Positions 1-11,766 of a DNA stretch of 64,000 nucleotides are shown here, piece after piece. Both the position numbers and the translations under genes were made by a program. The stretch covers positions 310,001-374,000 of the forward strand of contig JBAMJR010000089.1 in assembly GCA_038501785.1 (NCBI GenBank), in the 5' to 3' direction. Below the pieces are notes generated by a model, which saw only the letters and a program-made list of their open reading frames with translations, searched no databases and was not told where the DNA came from. This stretch comes from Myoxocephalus aenaeus (taxonomy: Eukaryota > Chordata > Actinopteri > Perciformes > Cottidae). Position 1 is the stretch's first letter; every line of letters begins with the position of its first letter.

Positions 1-447
1 CATTTTGAGATGCTTTTTTTGCCAACCTGGGGAGAGCTGGAGAAACTTAACTTCAACCATGAGTCAAAAATTATTATGGCCTCCTTACTAAGTATTATGC
101 AAGCCATTTCATGCCAGCCTGTCACTGGTCTAACATTTACAGTATATGAGGCACAATGTGGTAAGGGAGAGCATGGCTGCCTTTGTTAGCATCATTTATA
201 TCTTTGATGCAGAGAATGCATCTGGCGAATCCCTGCCTGTTGATTTTGGAGAATACATCTCCTAGATGAAAGGACACCTCTTGCCCTTTTATTGAGACCT
301 TGCCTTCCAGTTTTAGCCACGACCAGTTACAGCTGCATTTCAATCCAGCATCCAGCTGTTTAACAATGGCTGCATCCGTCTCCCCTAACACACTCATTCT
401 GCAAAAATAATGTTTGTATTAGTGTTAACTTCTAGTTTAGCCTTATT
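1..447. other. Non-coding DNA, no feature recognised
   Basis: I see no exon, RNA gene or recognisable repeat here. Short open frames on both strands lack splice signals and recognisable domains. Confidence 0.5.
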
Positions 448-567
448 CAGACCTGCCAACCTTGATATATAACCTATATATTGATAAGTCATTAAATACT
501 CGTCATGCATTATATTGCATTGCATATAATGTGTGCTACGCAAATTGCGTACAGGTTGGCAGGTCTG
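448..567. mobile_element. 120-bp MITE-like element with terminal inverted repeats
   Basis: The segment starts CAGACCTGCCAACC and ends with the exact inverse GGTTGGCAGGTCTG. It is flanked on both sides by CTTATT (442-447 and 568-573), which reads as a 6-bp target-site duplication. It has no coding capacity, so it would be a non-autonomous DNA transposon. The superfamily is uncertain: a 6-bp duplication fits neither hAT (8 bp) nor Tc1 (TA) well, and one flank may have mutated. Confidence 0.6.
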
Positions 568-573
568 CTTATT

Positions 574-1003
574 GATAGAACGGTGGACCACTTTACCTTC
601 TGCCTTGTCAGTCCCCTCACCTCAAAATCTACCTCCTCAAAAACGGTAGCGTTATGCCGTGTTCACACCGGACGCGGCTCTCTCTCTCCTCTTTTTCACA
701 AACTCAAATCTGGTCACCCTGCATAAGATAATAATTTTCCACCGGAGCTTTAGCTAGCTGGCTAACGTTGCGTTCTCTCCTGCTGTGTTCAATGTGTTCA
801 CTCGCGCTCCCTTCTGGCACGCGCACCTGTTCGCAGTTCACTGAATATCATTCATTTTGCCGTATCGCGCTCACCATTCATTCATTTCAAACCGTAACGT
901 TAGCCTAGCTTCCAAGCCCAAACGGCGTGCCTATTGTTTTACTTCCGGTTGAGCTACATCCGGCGTGGTGCTCGCGGAAAAAAAAAAATTGAAAAATTAA
1001 AAT
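574..1003. other. Non-coding DNA, possibly the body of a hAT-like element
   Basis: This GC-richer stretch leads directly into the repeat-rich terminal sequence at 1004-1085 and may belong to the same element. I found no opposite terminus and no transposase. Confidence 0.3.
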
Positions 1004-1085
1004 GCGTTAACGCCGTTAATAGAATTGACGGCGTTAAAATTGGTTTGCGTTAACGCCGTTAATAACGCGCTAATATGACAGCACT
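1004..1085. repeat. hAT-like transposon terminal sequence
   Basis: The 18-mer GCGTTAACGCCGTTAATA occurs at 1004-1021 and again at 1047-1064, with an inverted GACGGCGTTAA between them. The block ends in TGACAGCACTA. This layout (repeated GTTAACGCC near a TGACAGC terminus) is, from memory, typical of abundant fish hAT-type elements. The opposite end is not identified, so this is annotated only as one terminus. Confidence 0.5.
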
Positions 1086-1093
1086 AATATATA

Positions 1094-1151
<58 letters not shown>
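1086..1151. repeat. (TA)n microsatellite
   Basis: Near-perfect TA repeat with one interruption near 1096. It is the target sequence into which the Tc1/mariner element at 1152 inserted; its final TA is the element's left target-site copy. Confidence 0.95.
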
Positions 1152-1154
<3 letters not shown>

Positions 1155-1179
1155 CGCGTTCCACATTATTATGCAAATT
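1152..1179. repeat. Left outer terminal inverted repeat of the Tc1/mariner element
   Basis: Matches the reverse complement of 2692-2719 except for one or two bases. An inner imperfect copy is at 1331-1347. Confidence 0.92.
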
Positions 1180-1559
1180 ACACTTTGCTCAGATTTTCCT
1201 AAATAGTAATGCACAGTCAGTCAGTATCATTTTCAAGTCATCAACTGTTAGAGTATAAGTCAAATTCTATTGAACAAACCTCCTAATGATAACAGTATTT
1301 TTTTCAAAAATAAAAAACTCAAAATGCAGTGTTCCAAATTATTATGCAGAATTTCAGAATTTCAGAGTTTCAAGATATTTTATAGGTTGTAAAGAACAAA
1401 AAATTGTCATTTGTTGAATTTGCAGCATTAGGAGGTCATATTTACTGAAATCAAGAAAAGTTTGAGTCAAAAACATCTTAACAGGTCAAGTTACATGTTA
1501 ACATAGGACCCCTTCTTTGATATCAACTTCACAATTCTTGCATCCATTGAACTTGTGAG

Positions 1560-2504
1560 TTATTTGATAGTTTCTGCTTTAATGTCTTTGCAGGATGCCA
1601 TAATAGCCTCCCAGAGCACCTGCTTGGATGTGAACTGCCTTCCACCCACATAGATCTTTTGCTTGATGATGCTCCAAAGGTTCTCAATAGGGTTAAGGTC
1701 AGGGGAAGATGGGGGCCACACCATGAGTTTCTCTCCTTTTATGCCCATAGCAGCCAATGCCCCAGAGGTATTCTTTGCAGCATGACATGGTGCATTGTCA
1801 TGCATGAATATGATTTTGATACGGAAGGCACGGTTCTTCTTTTTGTACCACAGAAGAAAGTGGTCAGTCAGAAACTCTACATACTTTGCCGAGGTCATTT
1901 TCACACCGTCAGGGACCCTGAAGGGGCCTACCAGCTCTCTCCCCATGATTCCGGCCCAAAACATGACTCCGCCACCTCCTTGTTGACGTCTCAGCCTTGT
2001 TGGGACATGGTGGCCATTCACCAACCATCCACTACTCCATCCATCAGGACCATCAAGGGTTGCACGGCACTCATCCGTAAACAAAACAGTTTGAAAGTTA
2101 GTCTTCATGTAGTCCTGGGCCCACTGCAACCTTTTTTGCTTATGAGCTTGGTTTAGGGGTGGCCGAATAACAGGTTTAAGGATACTTGCAAACCTCTTGA
2201 GCATCCTACATCTTGAAGTTCGCGAGACTCCAGAGGCACCAGCGGCTTCAAACACCTGTTTGCTGCTATTCAATGGCATTTTAGTGGCTGCTCTCTTAAC
2301 CCTACGCATTTGTTTGGCAGAAATCTTCCTTATTTTGCCTTTGTCTGAACGAACCCGCTTGTGCTGTGAATCGGTGACAAATTTCTTCACCGTCCGATGA
2401 TCACGCGCAATTCTTTTGGAAATATCCAATGTTGTGATACATTGACCAAGGTATTGCACTATTTGCCGCTTTTCAGCAGCAGAGAGATCCTTTTTCTTCC
2501 CCAT
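1560..2504 (-). CDS. Tc1/mariner transposase, cut short by a late nonsense codon
   Basis: The 314-residue protein would catalyse cut-and-paste transposition of the surrounding element at TA sites. Residues 1-50 form the first helix-turn-helix of the paired-like DNA-binding region, followed by a second one to about 115. The catalytic triad is D144 (FTDEC), D236 (HDNAPCH) and E274 (NPIENLW), with 37 residues between the last two, so DD37E rather than the common DD34E. A glycine box (QQGGGG) lies at 174-179. The TAA at 1560-1562 falls after ETIK; the same frame stays open for about 22 more codons to a stop at 1491-1493, in a style expected for the family's C-terminus. One point mutation therefore probably removed the tail. 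All catalytic residues are present; whether the truncated protein works is unknown. Confidence 0.92.
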   Translation of the reverse strand: MGKKKDLSAAEKRQIVQYLGQCITTLDISKRIARDHRTVKKFVTDSQHKRVRSDKGKIRKISAKQMRRVKRAATKMPLNSSKQVFEAAGASGVSRTSRCRMLKRFASILKPVIRPPLNQAHKQKRLQWAQDYMKTNFQTVLFTDECRATLDGPDGWSSGWLVNGHHVPTRLRRQQGGGGVMFWAGIMGRELVGPFRVPDGVKMTSAKYVEFLTDHFLLWYKKKNRAFRIKIIFMHDNAPCHAAKNTSGALAAMGIKGEKLMVWPPSSPDLNPIENLWSIIKQKIYVGGRQFTSKQVLWEAIMASCKDIKAETIK

Positions 2505-2691
2505 TTTGCCTTAAACATGTAGCTTGCTTAATAATGTGGAACATCCTTCTTAAGTAGTTTTCCTTTGATTGGGCTCACCTGGCAAAATTACTATTTGGAT
2601 GATTTCAATCATCCAAATAGCCCTGAGACACAATACCATCCATGAGTTTCATTGAAAAACCAAAAAATTAATGTTTATGACCCTTAAATAC

Positions 2692-2719
2692 AATTTGCCT
2701 AATAATGTGGAACGCGGTG
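2692..2719. repeat. Right outer terminal inverted repeat of the Tc1/mariner element
   Basis: Inverse of the left terminus at 1152-1179. An inner copy lies at 2526-2543, about 180 bp inside. Confidence 0.92.
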
Positions 2720-2731
2720 TATATATATATT

Positions 2732-2792
<61 letters not shown>

Positions 2793-2817
2793 TGTGTGTG
2801 TGTGTGTGTGTGTGTGT
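2720..2817. repeat. (TA)n-(TG)n compound microsatellite
   Basis: TA repeat to 2789 followed by TG repeat at 2790-2817. It continues the TA tract interrupted by the Tc1/mariner insertion. Confidence 0.95.
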
Positions 2818-3758
2818 TGGGGGGGTTCAAGACTAGAGAGAAAGATACAGATGGACAGAAACACCTCAACACAGACAGAGAAATGACCTTTATTTGTCCT
2901 TGTGAGCTGGTTTAACAGGAAACGGTGGTTAGAAAGAAAGTCACAGATAAGGATGTCAACAACAAGAGGAAGACGGGGGGGAGTCTGAGAGAGATAGTGA
3001 AAGAAGCAAAGATTAGAAAAAAAGGGCATACAGGAATAACAAAAAAAGAAAACACCAAAAAACGAAAGAGTCTTAGCAGCCAGACAAATACGTCTCTCCA
3101 CCTGTAATCACCTCCTGCAGGTCAGCTTCTGCCTCACCTCGACTCGTCACAATCCCCCAACTAACACTGAGCCAAGCCATCAAACGGCTATCTCTTCTTA
3201 TACCTCCCCTTCCCTCGTTTCTCTTCTTTCTCTTTACACAGACTGAAAAGACCTTGATGTTTTTCCAATAATTGGCAGCAGAGGTTGACTTTTTTTTTTC
3301 TCCACCCACCCTCCCTCTTTCTGTTTATCTTTTTCTCTCTCTCTTTTTTTTTTTTTGCTCTTCCTCTTCCTTTAGAGATGAATATTTGGCCCGGGATCAA
3401 AGGCAGACCCCAACGATCACTCTGGCCATCACAAAGGGGCGTTGGGCGCTGGCGTGGTGCCAGGTGCTGCACATGGCCCCATAGCCAGGGACAAGCCATG
3501 CAGATGGGGCCTGCAGAGCCCCTGTCGCCTCCACCCCCACTCCTGTATACGAGAGGTCAGTGGCTAAAGTATCAGAGCGTGTGCTTCCTGTCAGATGATC
3601 TAGTCTTGTTCGACTGACTCCCTCTTGTCTCCGTCTGTCTTTTTCTTATATTTGTGTTTCTCTCAGTTGGTTTGATTACTTCCCCTGTCTTTGTTTCTTT
3701 CCTCACCTATCGCACACACTTCTTCTCTGACTCTCCCTGTTCTTCTTTGCTGTTCCAG

Positions 3759-3814
3759 AGTGCAGATCCGAGAGAGACTGGCGGACCAGTGCAGCGGGAA
3801 TAGAACCAGCTGAG
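3759..3814 (+). other. Exon-like segment, gene unknown
   Basis: A long pyrimidine tract ending TTGCTGTTCCAG precedes the segment, and GAG|GTAAAC follows it. The 56 bp are open in one frame throughout; a second frame encodes a polar, helix-like peptide that stops at 811-813 of the line (3811-3813). In mammals CEP112 lies upstream of AXIN2 in the same orientation, so a 3' exon of its fish counterpart is conceivable. I do not recognise the peptide. Confidence 0.2.
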
Positions 3815-4987
3815 GTAAACATCTGTCCCCCACGGAGAGAATCGTGTTTAAATGTTTGAGAAGACCCGACTTGAGTTTAGTCAAACACTTCCCTCTACCC
3901 TCAACAGTCCTTGTTAAAATATATAAGTGTTGCAGCCAAATACAATGTCACTGAGGCCAGTACAAATAAATCGCAGTGGAGGACACACAAAAGTGGGATA
4001 GATAAAACAAATGAACAAGCCCACGTAGTCCAAATATATATGTAACACCCAGCTTGCTTTTTAACCGACACGTTTTCAGAATTTCTCTGAGGTCAGTCAA
4101 CATGAGTCAGAACAGGAACGTTGGAGTACTGCATTACAAAAAAAGAGTGATTCACTTCACTAGATGTGAAAAGATCGTAGTGAGAACCTTTGTTCAATGT
4201 GCTCTTCGAAAAACATCAAAACTTTGATAATACATTTCCAAATACAGTTCTTATCGGTGGTACAGTTGGGGAATAAGCAACATAAGAGCACACCATATAC
4301 TCCCATACAGCTTTTTGTGAATCTCTGGATCCATATTGTTTGGACATCAGGCCTTGCAAGGTCTTTAAGGGAATCAGACAGTCTGCATTTTGTTGCTTTC
4401 TCTAACAAACTCCTGTACTTCTTGTTTGGATTTGCCCTCTTTATTCGCTTTTGCCACTGTTTATGTATCCAGTACTCTTACTATTCTGACCAGCCTAAAG
4501 AGAAGTGCAGCAGTGAAATATTTGACTAAGAAGTGAGATATGTTATAGAATTATTTTGAACTTAAACTTAAAAAAGGTGTTATAGTGTCCAAATGTCTGA
4601 AACCAGTGAAACATCCAGGACGTAAAGGAGCATACGTAAATTTTTGGGAGAGGAAAAAAAAGACAACAGCAGTATTTTTCCACACGGCATGCTGTCATGC
4701 ATGAATCCCCAGCTTGGGCCATATGTTTAAGATTAGATGTACTTTTTTGTTAGACGAGAACACAGTCAACAAAGTTCTGCTGGTCATGAATCAACTGGGC
4801 TCTGTCCACACCCTCTCTTTGTGGTCTTAATTATATTAAGCACAAGACAGCAGCCATCACACGAGTGAAGAATAACACAACATTTACAGTATGATTTCTC
4901 GTCAAGTGTATGTGTTAAATCTGTGGATAACCGGGAAATAACAGGATGAGGTAAAATATACAGCTCTTATGTGTTGTGCAAATGTTG

Positions 4988-4990
<3 letters not shown>

Positions 4991-5020
<30 letters not shown>
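4991..5020. repeat. (TC)n microsatellite
   Basis: Perfect 30-bp TC repeat. Confidence 0.95.
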
Positions 5021-5024
<4 letters not shown>

Positions 5025-8013
5025 TCCTCTATACATTAACATATTGCCCCATGCTAAAACAGCACAATGCTCACTGCCAAACTGCAATGTGGTTATAATT
5101 TGGTATGAAGCCTCTGTGAATAGTAATCACAATTTAGAGCTGCCTTAATAAATTTTTTTATCAGTACGGGGCAGCAGATAAAGCTAAAAACACATATTTT
5201 CCTATTCTTTTATAAAGTCAAAGGCTAACACTTTAGCAAACACATCCAAAAGCCTCACAGCAACATTGGCATCAATTTGAAGCTACACTTTGTCCACATG
5301 ACTCTTGTGAAAGCTCTGTGTTGGTCTCCATCAACAACTAAATATTTTTCGCACTTAAGCTGCTAAATGCTCCACAGTTTTCACCGTCTAGTTGCTAACT
5401 TTGTCTCTCTACTGCTGGGTGCTGGGCTGTCGGTTTATCAGAACCCTTTGAGCTGAAATCATCCAACTGCGGCTGCTGAATATGAATATAAAAATTATTA
5501 AAAGATGTCTGTAGAGTTGAGGATGGTAGAGATAGTGGTAATACTGGGTTTTCACCAGGAACAACCCCTTTAATATTGCATTTCGTCACTTAATCCATTG
5601 TTTTTGTAAAATTCTGGATTAGTGGAGCTTTAAAGGGATACTCTGCGTCAAAGCTGTCTTTTAAGTATCAAACACTCCCCCTCTGTTGATTTGACATGCA
5701 GCTATAGAAGGTTTGTAGTGTCCTCCATCATGGAGAGTGTAGTCATCTTAGACTCATGCCACTTACAATGGATTCCAGTAGTGACAGGTTGTCACAGTAG
5801 AAAAAGTACATCATAAAAAATATCTCCCGAGAAGCATATTCCACTTCTGCTGTTATTATTCGTGTGCATTGGTCTGCACACTAGAAGCACTGACTCGCTG
5901 CTCTGGATTCCTGTTGTATTTTAATGATTTGCTCCCAGGTATCCTGTAACAAGACATCTAGCTAATTGATTTATTTTCACTTATATTTATCGTCAGTTAA
6001 TGTGTAACTCTAAACTTTATTTGGCTTGATGAATGACATTGTTTTTTTTTATACATTCTCATCAACTTCTCATCACTTTGCTTTCATGGCGAGCAATGTA
6101 AACATTACATTTACCAAACATTGCCATTTTATCAGTGTGATTATGAACATATTAGCATGCATTAGCTCTCGTGTAAATCCAGTCTCACAGACCAGGTTCC
6201 CTCATGCATGCAAACCAACATACGTGTCTGCTCAAGCTTGACAGGGTCATGTGTGAGTTTTAAGATTGTTATGTTGCAGAAGCAGAGTTTAAATGTATTT
6301 CAATTCCATTTCTTAAAACGTATCACTATTAGAATCCATTTCAACAAGCATGAATCAAAGCTGACGACAGCCTCATACGTGTTACTACCGCCTCTCACGC
6401 TGACAAGGGGTGAGTGGCATTGGATTGCGTGTCATTGTAACTGCCGCATGATCTATGGCTTCAGCCAGAATAGGTTATAGACATTATTTATATAATCTGC
6501 TGTTGCATAACTGCAACAAATACACTTAATGCCATGCAGTGAATGCGAAAGACCATGAAACATTAAGCTACCAGTGATAACAGTAATAGAAGATATTGAA
6601 GATTTGGAAAGGCGCGCCGTTCCTGATCCTTTATCCGGCTTAAATTAAATGTATGATTTGAAAATGATTTGATTTTGAGTTGCTGTCTAAAGACTGTGAA
6701 AAGCATATAGGTTTCTGTGAATAAGTCCACTGTATGTAGTTCAGGTAATGCTAACCCCCTGCCGTGTCGAGGTAAATAAAGCCAACTAAATAAAACAACA
6801 TGACAGGCTTAATGTGACCATTATGGAGAAAACAGTTAGTTCCAACCCAGATAATGGCCCATTTAACTCTGAAAGCTCACTAATTAAAAGAGCAGAAAAA
6901 AAAATAAGATAACACAGTTACCTAAATAGGGTCAACTGGTTGGTTGTTTAGCTTCAGTGGTAACTCTTTGGCTGTTAGCAAATTATGAGAAAAGAAGTCT
7001 GATGTTGTTTTTCTGTAATAATGGGCCTTATTTTCACTTTTATGTGTTCCTCCTACAGAGAAAATAGGCCTGATCTCTCCCTTTGTGGCTGCTCCAACTG
7101 CTCACTTCCACCACCCACACAGCACATTTTCCCAGGCAACAATGTTCCTCCAAAGTTTACACACAATAAATAACGATATGCCCAAAGCAGTTAGCAGTGG
7201 CCCCGCTCTCCGTTTCCTGGCTGGAGTTGAAATGAAATGGTAATTTTGACTTGAGGAGGATTTCAAAGGGATGGCCTCTACTTTTCATCTGGGTGCATAC
7301 CACGAGCTCGCCGACACATTCACGCTGGGATTTGAGAAAAAGAAGAAAAAAAAAAAGCGGAAAAAAAGCAGAATTTTAAGTTTTTCTGTGAACTTCCTTC
7401 TTTCTTTTTTTCTGCCATCTCCCCACAGAAAAAGAGATGTAACATTGCTGAGATCTCTCCCCCAGATGGACAGCGTTTATATAAACAACCATGCCCGGTT
7501 CAGGGAGCATTTGATTGATGTGTCATTGTCTAAAGATTGTTTCCAGGCATTTGAATAGATAATTCAGAGTATTTGATGTAGACATGTTTCTTCAAAGGTC
7601 AGTTGTGGGGGAAGATCAGGGGTGTCCTCTAGCTCTCATGCTATTTTTGCACCGTAGGCTCCAACTAGCCTGACGGCTTTTCACAGGGGAGATTGACTGA
7701 CACTTGAATCGTCCTTCTGCTCAAGATTACAAGGTGGTTTCCAAAACCCCATCTGAGATCTGCTCACTATCTCTGTTATGCAAAATACCTTTGTCTGTCA
7801 AACAAAAGACCACAACACTGTGTGGATGTGTCCTGTGCCTATGTTCTGTTTTCTAGGTCTGCCTACAGTTTTGCAGTGAGATGGGAGCAGGACCAAAGAT
7901 GCAGCCGAGGGATTGGCAAAGAACTCCATTATCTCAGCAACAACGAACGAGAAAGGAATTAAAACACCCAAAACAAGGTATGCCACACACCAGCTGCACT
8001 GGCTCCTATCTTC

Positions 8014-8015
<2 letters not shown>

Positions 8016-8061
<46 letters not shown>
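8016..8061. repeat. (AT)n microsatellite
   Basis: Perfect 46-bp AT repeat. Confidence 0.95.
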
Positions 8062-8639
8062 CATCTGACGCCGCACAAAATCCACTCTGAAAATCAAAAC
8101 AGCCTCCCCCTTTGTACAGTATCTTCTTTCCTACATCACAGCGCTGACCCAGCAGCCACAGCAATATCGAAGGCACACTTTCCCTGAGTCGGCCGATCAC
8201 ATTCCATCGTCAGTCAGCCATGAGGGAAACGGCCAATGTGACAAAAGCAGGGCGTGAAATATTTTGGTGTTAAACACAGTGGTGTCTTCATTATCTCCGA
8301 GCTCCGCGGCCCGTGATCGAGGCCAGGGTTAATTGCTGTTGATTAGACGTCAGTACGCATGGCTGAGTGCGCCCACAGATCTCACTGAGGGGACCACAGA
8401 GGGAGAAGAGGAAAGGATGGGGTCGCTCACAGACAATGATGGGAAATCAGTGTCAAGTGTCCCTCCTCGGCGGGTTTAACTGCTTGGGAAGCAGATAAGG
8501 ACTGTAGATGATGCAACATGTTATCTGCCTCTGTGTGTGATTATTGTGGGCCAGTTTGCTAGTTGTTTCTCCGCGTGAACTAGGAGTTGTTCTCAAAATT
8601 GAGGTTGGAAATGTATCATGCCACGAAGAAAAGTAGGTA

Positions 8640-8890
8640 ATTTGAAATATCTCAGCAACGGATTGGCCAGAAAATTTGCACCGAGCTCCAAGGTGCCCAG
8701 AAAATGAATGCTAATGAGTTTGTTGATCTGCTGACTTTTCCTCAAGCGCCCCCACCAGGTCAAGGTTTTCACCTACACTGTGAAATATTGTAACATATAC
8801 TAAGCATTTAGCATGGACGTTCATGGTTCCCAGAGGATAAACTTTGTATTGTATTTATGAGCATGTTCGCATGCTGATGTTTTGTTAAAA
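8640..8890. repeat. Diverged dispersed fish repeat (probable)
   Basis: The run of phrases AATATCTCAGCAAC, then CTAATGAGTTTGTTGATC, then TGACTTTTCCTC, then GCGCCCCCACCAGGTCAA, then a CATGGTTCCCAGAGGAT-like stretch resembles a very common interspersed repeat of percomorph genomes. This is recalled rather than searched. Boundaries are approximate. Confidence 0.4.
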
Positions 8891-10071
8891 GCACCTGTAT
8901 CTTAAGTTCGAAGTCCACTGCTGCATTGATTCCCACATATTTACAGACCCAAAATGTCCTACTCATGTGAAATGAAAACCGCCATCACCAAGACCTGAAG
9001 CCTGTTGCCGGTATGTCGCCAAAGTGATGTCTGTCTCCATTTGTGTGTTATAGATAAACAAGTCCCTTGGTCAACCCCTGGTTGCATTTGTCTTTAATGC
9101 ATGATTTGTATCGGTCTGTTGCTTTTGTAGCCATAATAATAACGACAATAGAGGTGCAAAAGAGGCAGGAATGATAGTCAGACAAGGGAGGGCAGGACGT
9201 TGTAACCTTCACACCCTTCGCAGAGTGAGAGCTCGCTTTGTTTAAATTTCGAAGATCAAAGGCTGTGTCGCAAATTCTCGCAGCTTCCACAACGTCATTT
9301 GATGTTTCGGGGAGGCAAATTATTGTGGTGATTACAGTAGCTGTACACAACCGGTGGAGCAGGCCAAACAAGGGTCCTTGTTGTGACTCTCAATTAGTGG
9401 TGTGACATCTCAGCACCCACTGTCTGAAAGGCATCCCGCAATAAGAGAGGCTGTTTGGGCTGATAAAGTGATTTGGCTTGGTGGGCTCTTTCATCTGCAC
9501 CGCAGTGGGGTATTTGAGGCTTCTGGGTATTCTCTCTGCATATCCTAACACATTCCCTTTATTGTGACAATACTGCCACTGTGTTGAGCGATTCAAAGAG
9601 GCTATAGGCCTACTCCACTGTAAACAACTTCCAGTTGATCGTCAATAGACGTGTCACCGTGACTTAGGTGCTTCTATCAGTAAAATTAACAAGGATATAC
9701 TAAAAAATGTATGGGTGGCGCCTTTATTTCAAATAAAATCATATACATTATTTTATCCATTTTTGTTTTCCCTCAGCAGCTGTACTCGGAACTGTTTTCA
9801 GATATCACACCATTAGCAGTATTCTCATGTTGTCTGAATATTCAAACACCCAACCATCACTGTAGTTGTCGAGGCCGGCGTTGTTTTCTTGTTTGTGTGT
9901 TATTGAAAGCCACAGGGAGTTGAAAGGATAACTTTGCCTGTGGGAAGGACGGAGCACCAGAGGATCAGGTTCAGCTCTATTTCTGATAACACTTTGCATT
10001 CTGCAGGCACCAGTGACAGCTCTGATGCCTCGTGTTTGAATGTGTCTTTCATGTCTTCCTCCTGCCTTCAG

Positions 10072-10146
10072 TATAAGCAGCAAGGCCGGTATGGTGGTAA
10101 AGCGATGCCTAGCGGACTACCGCAGCAGAGAGAGATTGAGATGTGA
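10072..10146 (+). other. Possible 3'-terminal coding exon, gene unknown
   Basis: A strong acceptor (TCTTCCTCCTGCCTTCAG) is followed by 24 open codons and TGA at 10144-10146. A consensus AATAAA lies at 10434-10439. The encoded tail (YKQQGRYGGK...) is polar and unfamiliar. A second frame is also open for about 30 codons, which weakens the case. It could be the end of an upstream gene on the plus strand, or chance. Confidence 0.22.
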
Positions 10147-11561
10147 TGTGTTTCTGCCAGGGTGATGGACAGAGGCACTGGAAGGATGTTGGTTTTCAGA
10201 CACTACAGGTTGTCTCTTATATGTAAAAGAGAGGCCCTGGTGGTAAACCTATGTCATGTACAATTGGCATCATGTCAGGAATCTTTCACTGTGGAGTTAT
10301 GTGTTCGAGAAGAATTGGCTCAACATGAAGGTTGTTGTAAACCATTAACCTCTTAGAAGTAAGCATTATTTGAAGGATACGTTTAGTTATCGTCTATATT
10401 TTTCGTCTTGCCAAGAAATCCCAAGAAAGAAAAAATAAACACTCAATGGATCTTACCAACATGTGTTGTATCCCAAACCTGATATGTCTTACTCCCAACC
10501 CACTCGCAATAATACAACTTTGTAATTGTGCTTTACTGCAGATCACAGATAATTTGAATCTCGACGTTTCTAAACCAAAAATACATTTCATATCAACATT
10601 CCCTCAATTGTGCAGTTTTGCTGTATTGGAATAAAATGTATAGGACACCAGGCTGCATATTTCTCTGTGCTCCATTGTTTTCCAAAAACTATTAAAACAT
10701 ATAAATGAGCCACATTGTTGCACTGCCTGACATGTTCCTTCAATAATATGAACATGCCCACTGTAGTTCATTTTAAGTCTCATATACACCGTTTTGGTGA
10801 CTTACATACTCACTCGACTAAAACACCAAATCCGCCGCTGAAAATATTACCCAAAAATGTTTCTATCTCCTCCTGTTTGAGTAACATTTGAATTTAAAAA
10901 AAAACTTAGTGCCCTGCAGCTAAGACATTTGTCTGTCTTTTTTTATACATTATGAAATAATGGTGCCCAGTTTCTAAAGATTTAAGTTTTATTGAGAGAC
11001 AGACCATCACGTTGATTTGGGGGTTATCCTCACTGTGATTAATTGACAGTAAGAAAATAACGAATATAGATCTAAATGCTGTGATTGTGAGCTCAGCAAG
11101 TTGAAGCTCAAAGACAGGGTTAAGTTCATCAACGCAATTTAGTGGGTTCTCTGAGCTCAGTACCAGAGTGCACATCTCACACTCTGAAAGCAAGTTTCTA
11201 AACCTGCAATGTCCCTTTCCTATAGCTTTATTCCACTCTGTGCAGGGCATTGTGTTGACCTGGAAACCGCTATTCACTGCTGTGAGAAAGAGGCCCCTGA
11301 AACGCTCCCTCTCACTAAGAGAAACATATAACAGTATTAGATCTAGTTTAATTACACAGGGGCTTGCGGATGGGCCCCTCTTTTCTCTCGGCGGTGAAAA
11401 TGCTTAGTGTTTGTTGTCGGTTCAAGGCTCTCTAAAGGATGTGCTGGCATGTGTAGGGTTCTGGCAGAGAGGAAACTTGCGGTGGGGGGGGTGAACTGTT
11501 ATTGTTTGAAAAGCGTGTAAGCGGCCTTCACAACACCGCATCCACGGAAATGAAGCAAAGA

Positions 11562-11766
11562 CGGCGAGTGAGAGAGGGAGAGAAAGAGGCAGGGAGAGAG
11601 AAAGAGCGAGAAAGAGAGCAAGAAAGAGAAAAAAAAACTCTTGCGCAGCTTTGACTGACGACTTAACAGGCGAAACCGAATTTGTCTTTTGCTGGGAGAT
11701 GTCAGATGCCTTGCCAGTGAGAGAGAGAGAGATGGAAAGAGGGAGAGAGAGAGAGGGAGAGAAAAA
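11562..11766. repeat. GA-rich low-complexity blocks
   Basis: Two impure GAGA blocks (about 11562-11640 and 11719-11766) separated by unique sequence. Open frames across them on both strands are simple-sequence artefacts. Confidence 0.8.

Larger units (their letters stand above)
1152..2719 (-). mobile_element. Tc1/mariner DNA transposon, DD37E type, almost complete
   Basis: The element is 1568 bp, bounded by TA at 1150-1151 and 2720-2721. Outer inverted repeats of about 28 bp begin CACCGCGTTCCACATTATTA at each end, with one or two differences. A related inner copy lies about 180 bp inside each end (1331-1347 and 2526-2543, core GTTCCANATTATTA), giving the IR/DR layout known from Sleeping Beauty-like elements. 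It carries one transposase gene on the minus strand. Intact ends and an almost open gene suggest a fairly young copy. Confidence 0.93.
2818..8015. other. Non-coding DNA
   Basis: Purine/pyrimidine-rich stretches (about 3280-3380) and ordinary AT-rich DNA. No gene is recognised apart from the exon-like segment at 3759-3814. The stretch at about 5625-5830 has the feel of a dispersed fish repeat but I cannot name it. Confidence 0.5.

Noticed and set aside
2733..3101. Poly-Ile/Tyr and poly-Cys/Val frames over microsatellites (also 8016, 16690, 30272, 43444)
   Set aside because: These are translations of TA, TG, AC or AG repeats.
3376..3485. Exon-like frame after a strong pyrimidine tract (DEYLARDQRQTP...)
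   Set aside because: The acceptor is good but no convincing donor follows and the frame stops without a polyadenylation signal nearby.
7427..7558. Acceptor-like TCTCCCCACAG followed by open frames
   Set aside because: No donor in a suitable place, and more than one frame is open, so there is no coding signature.
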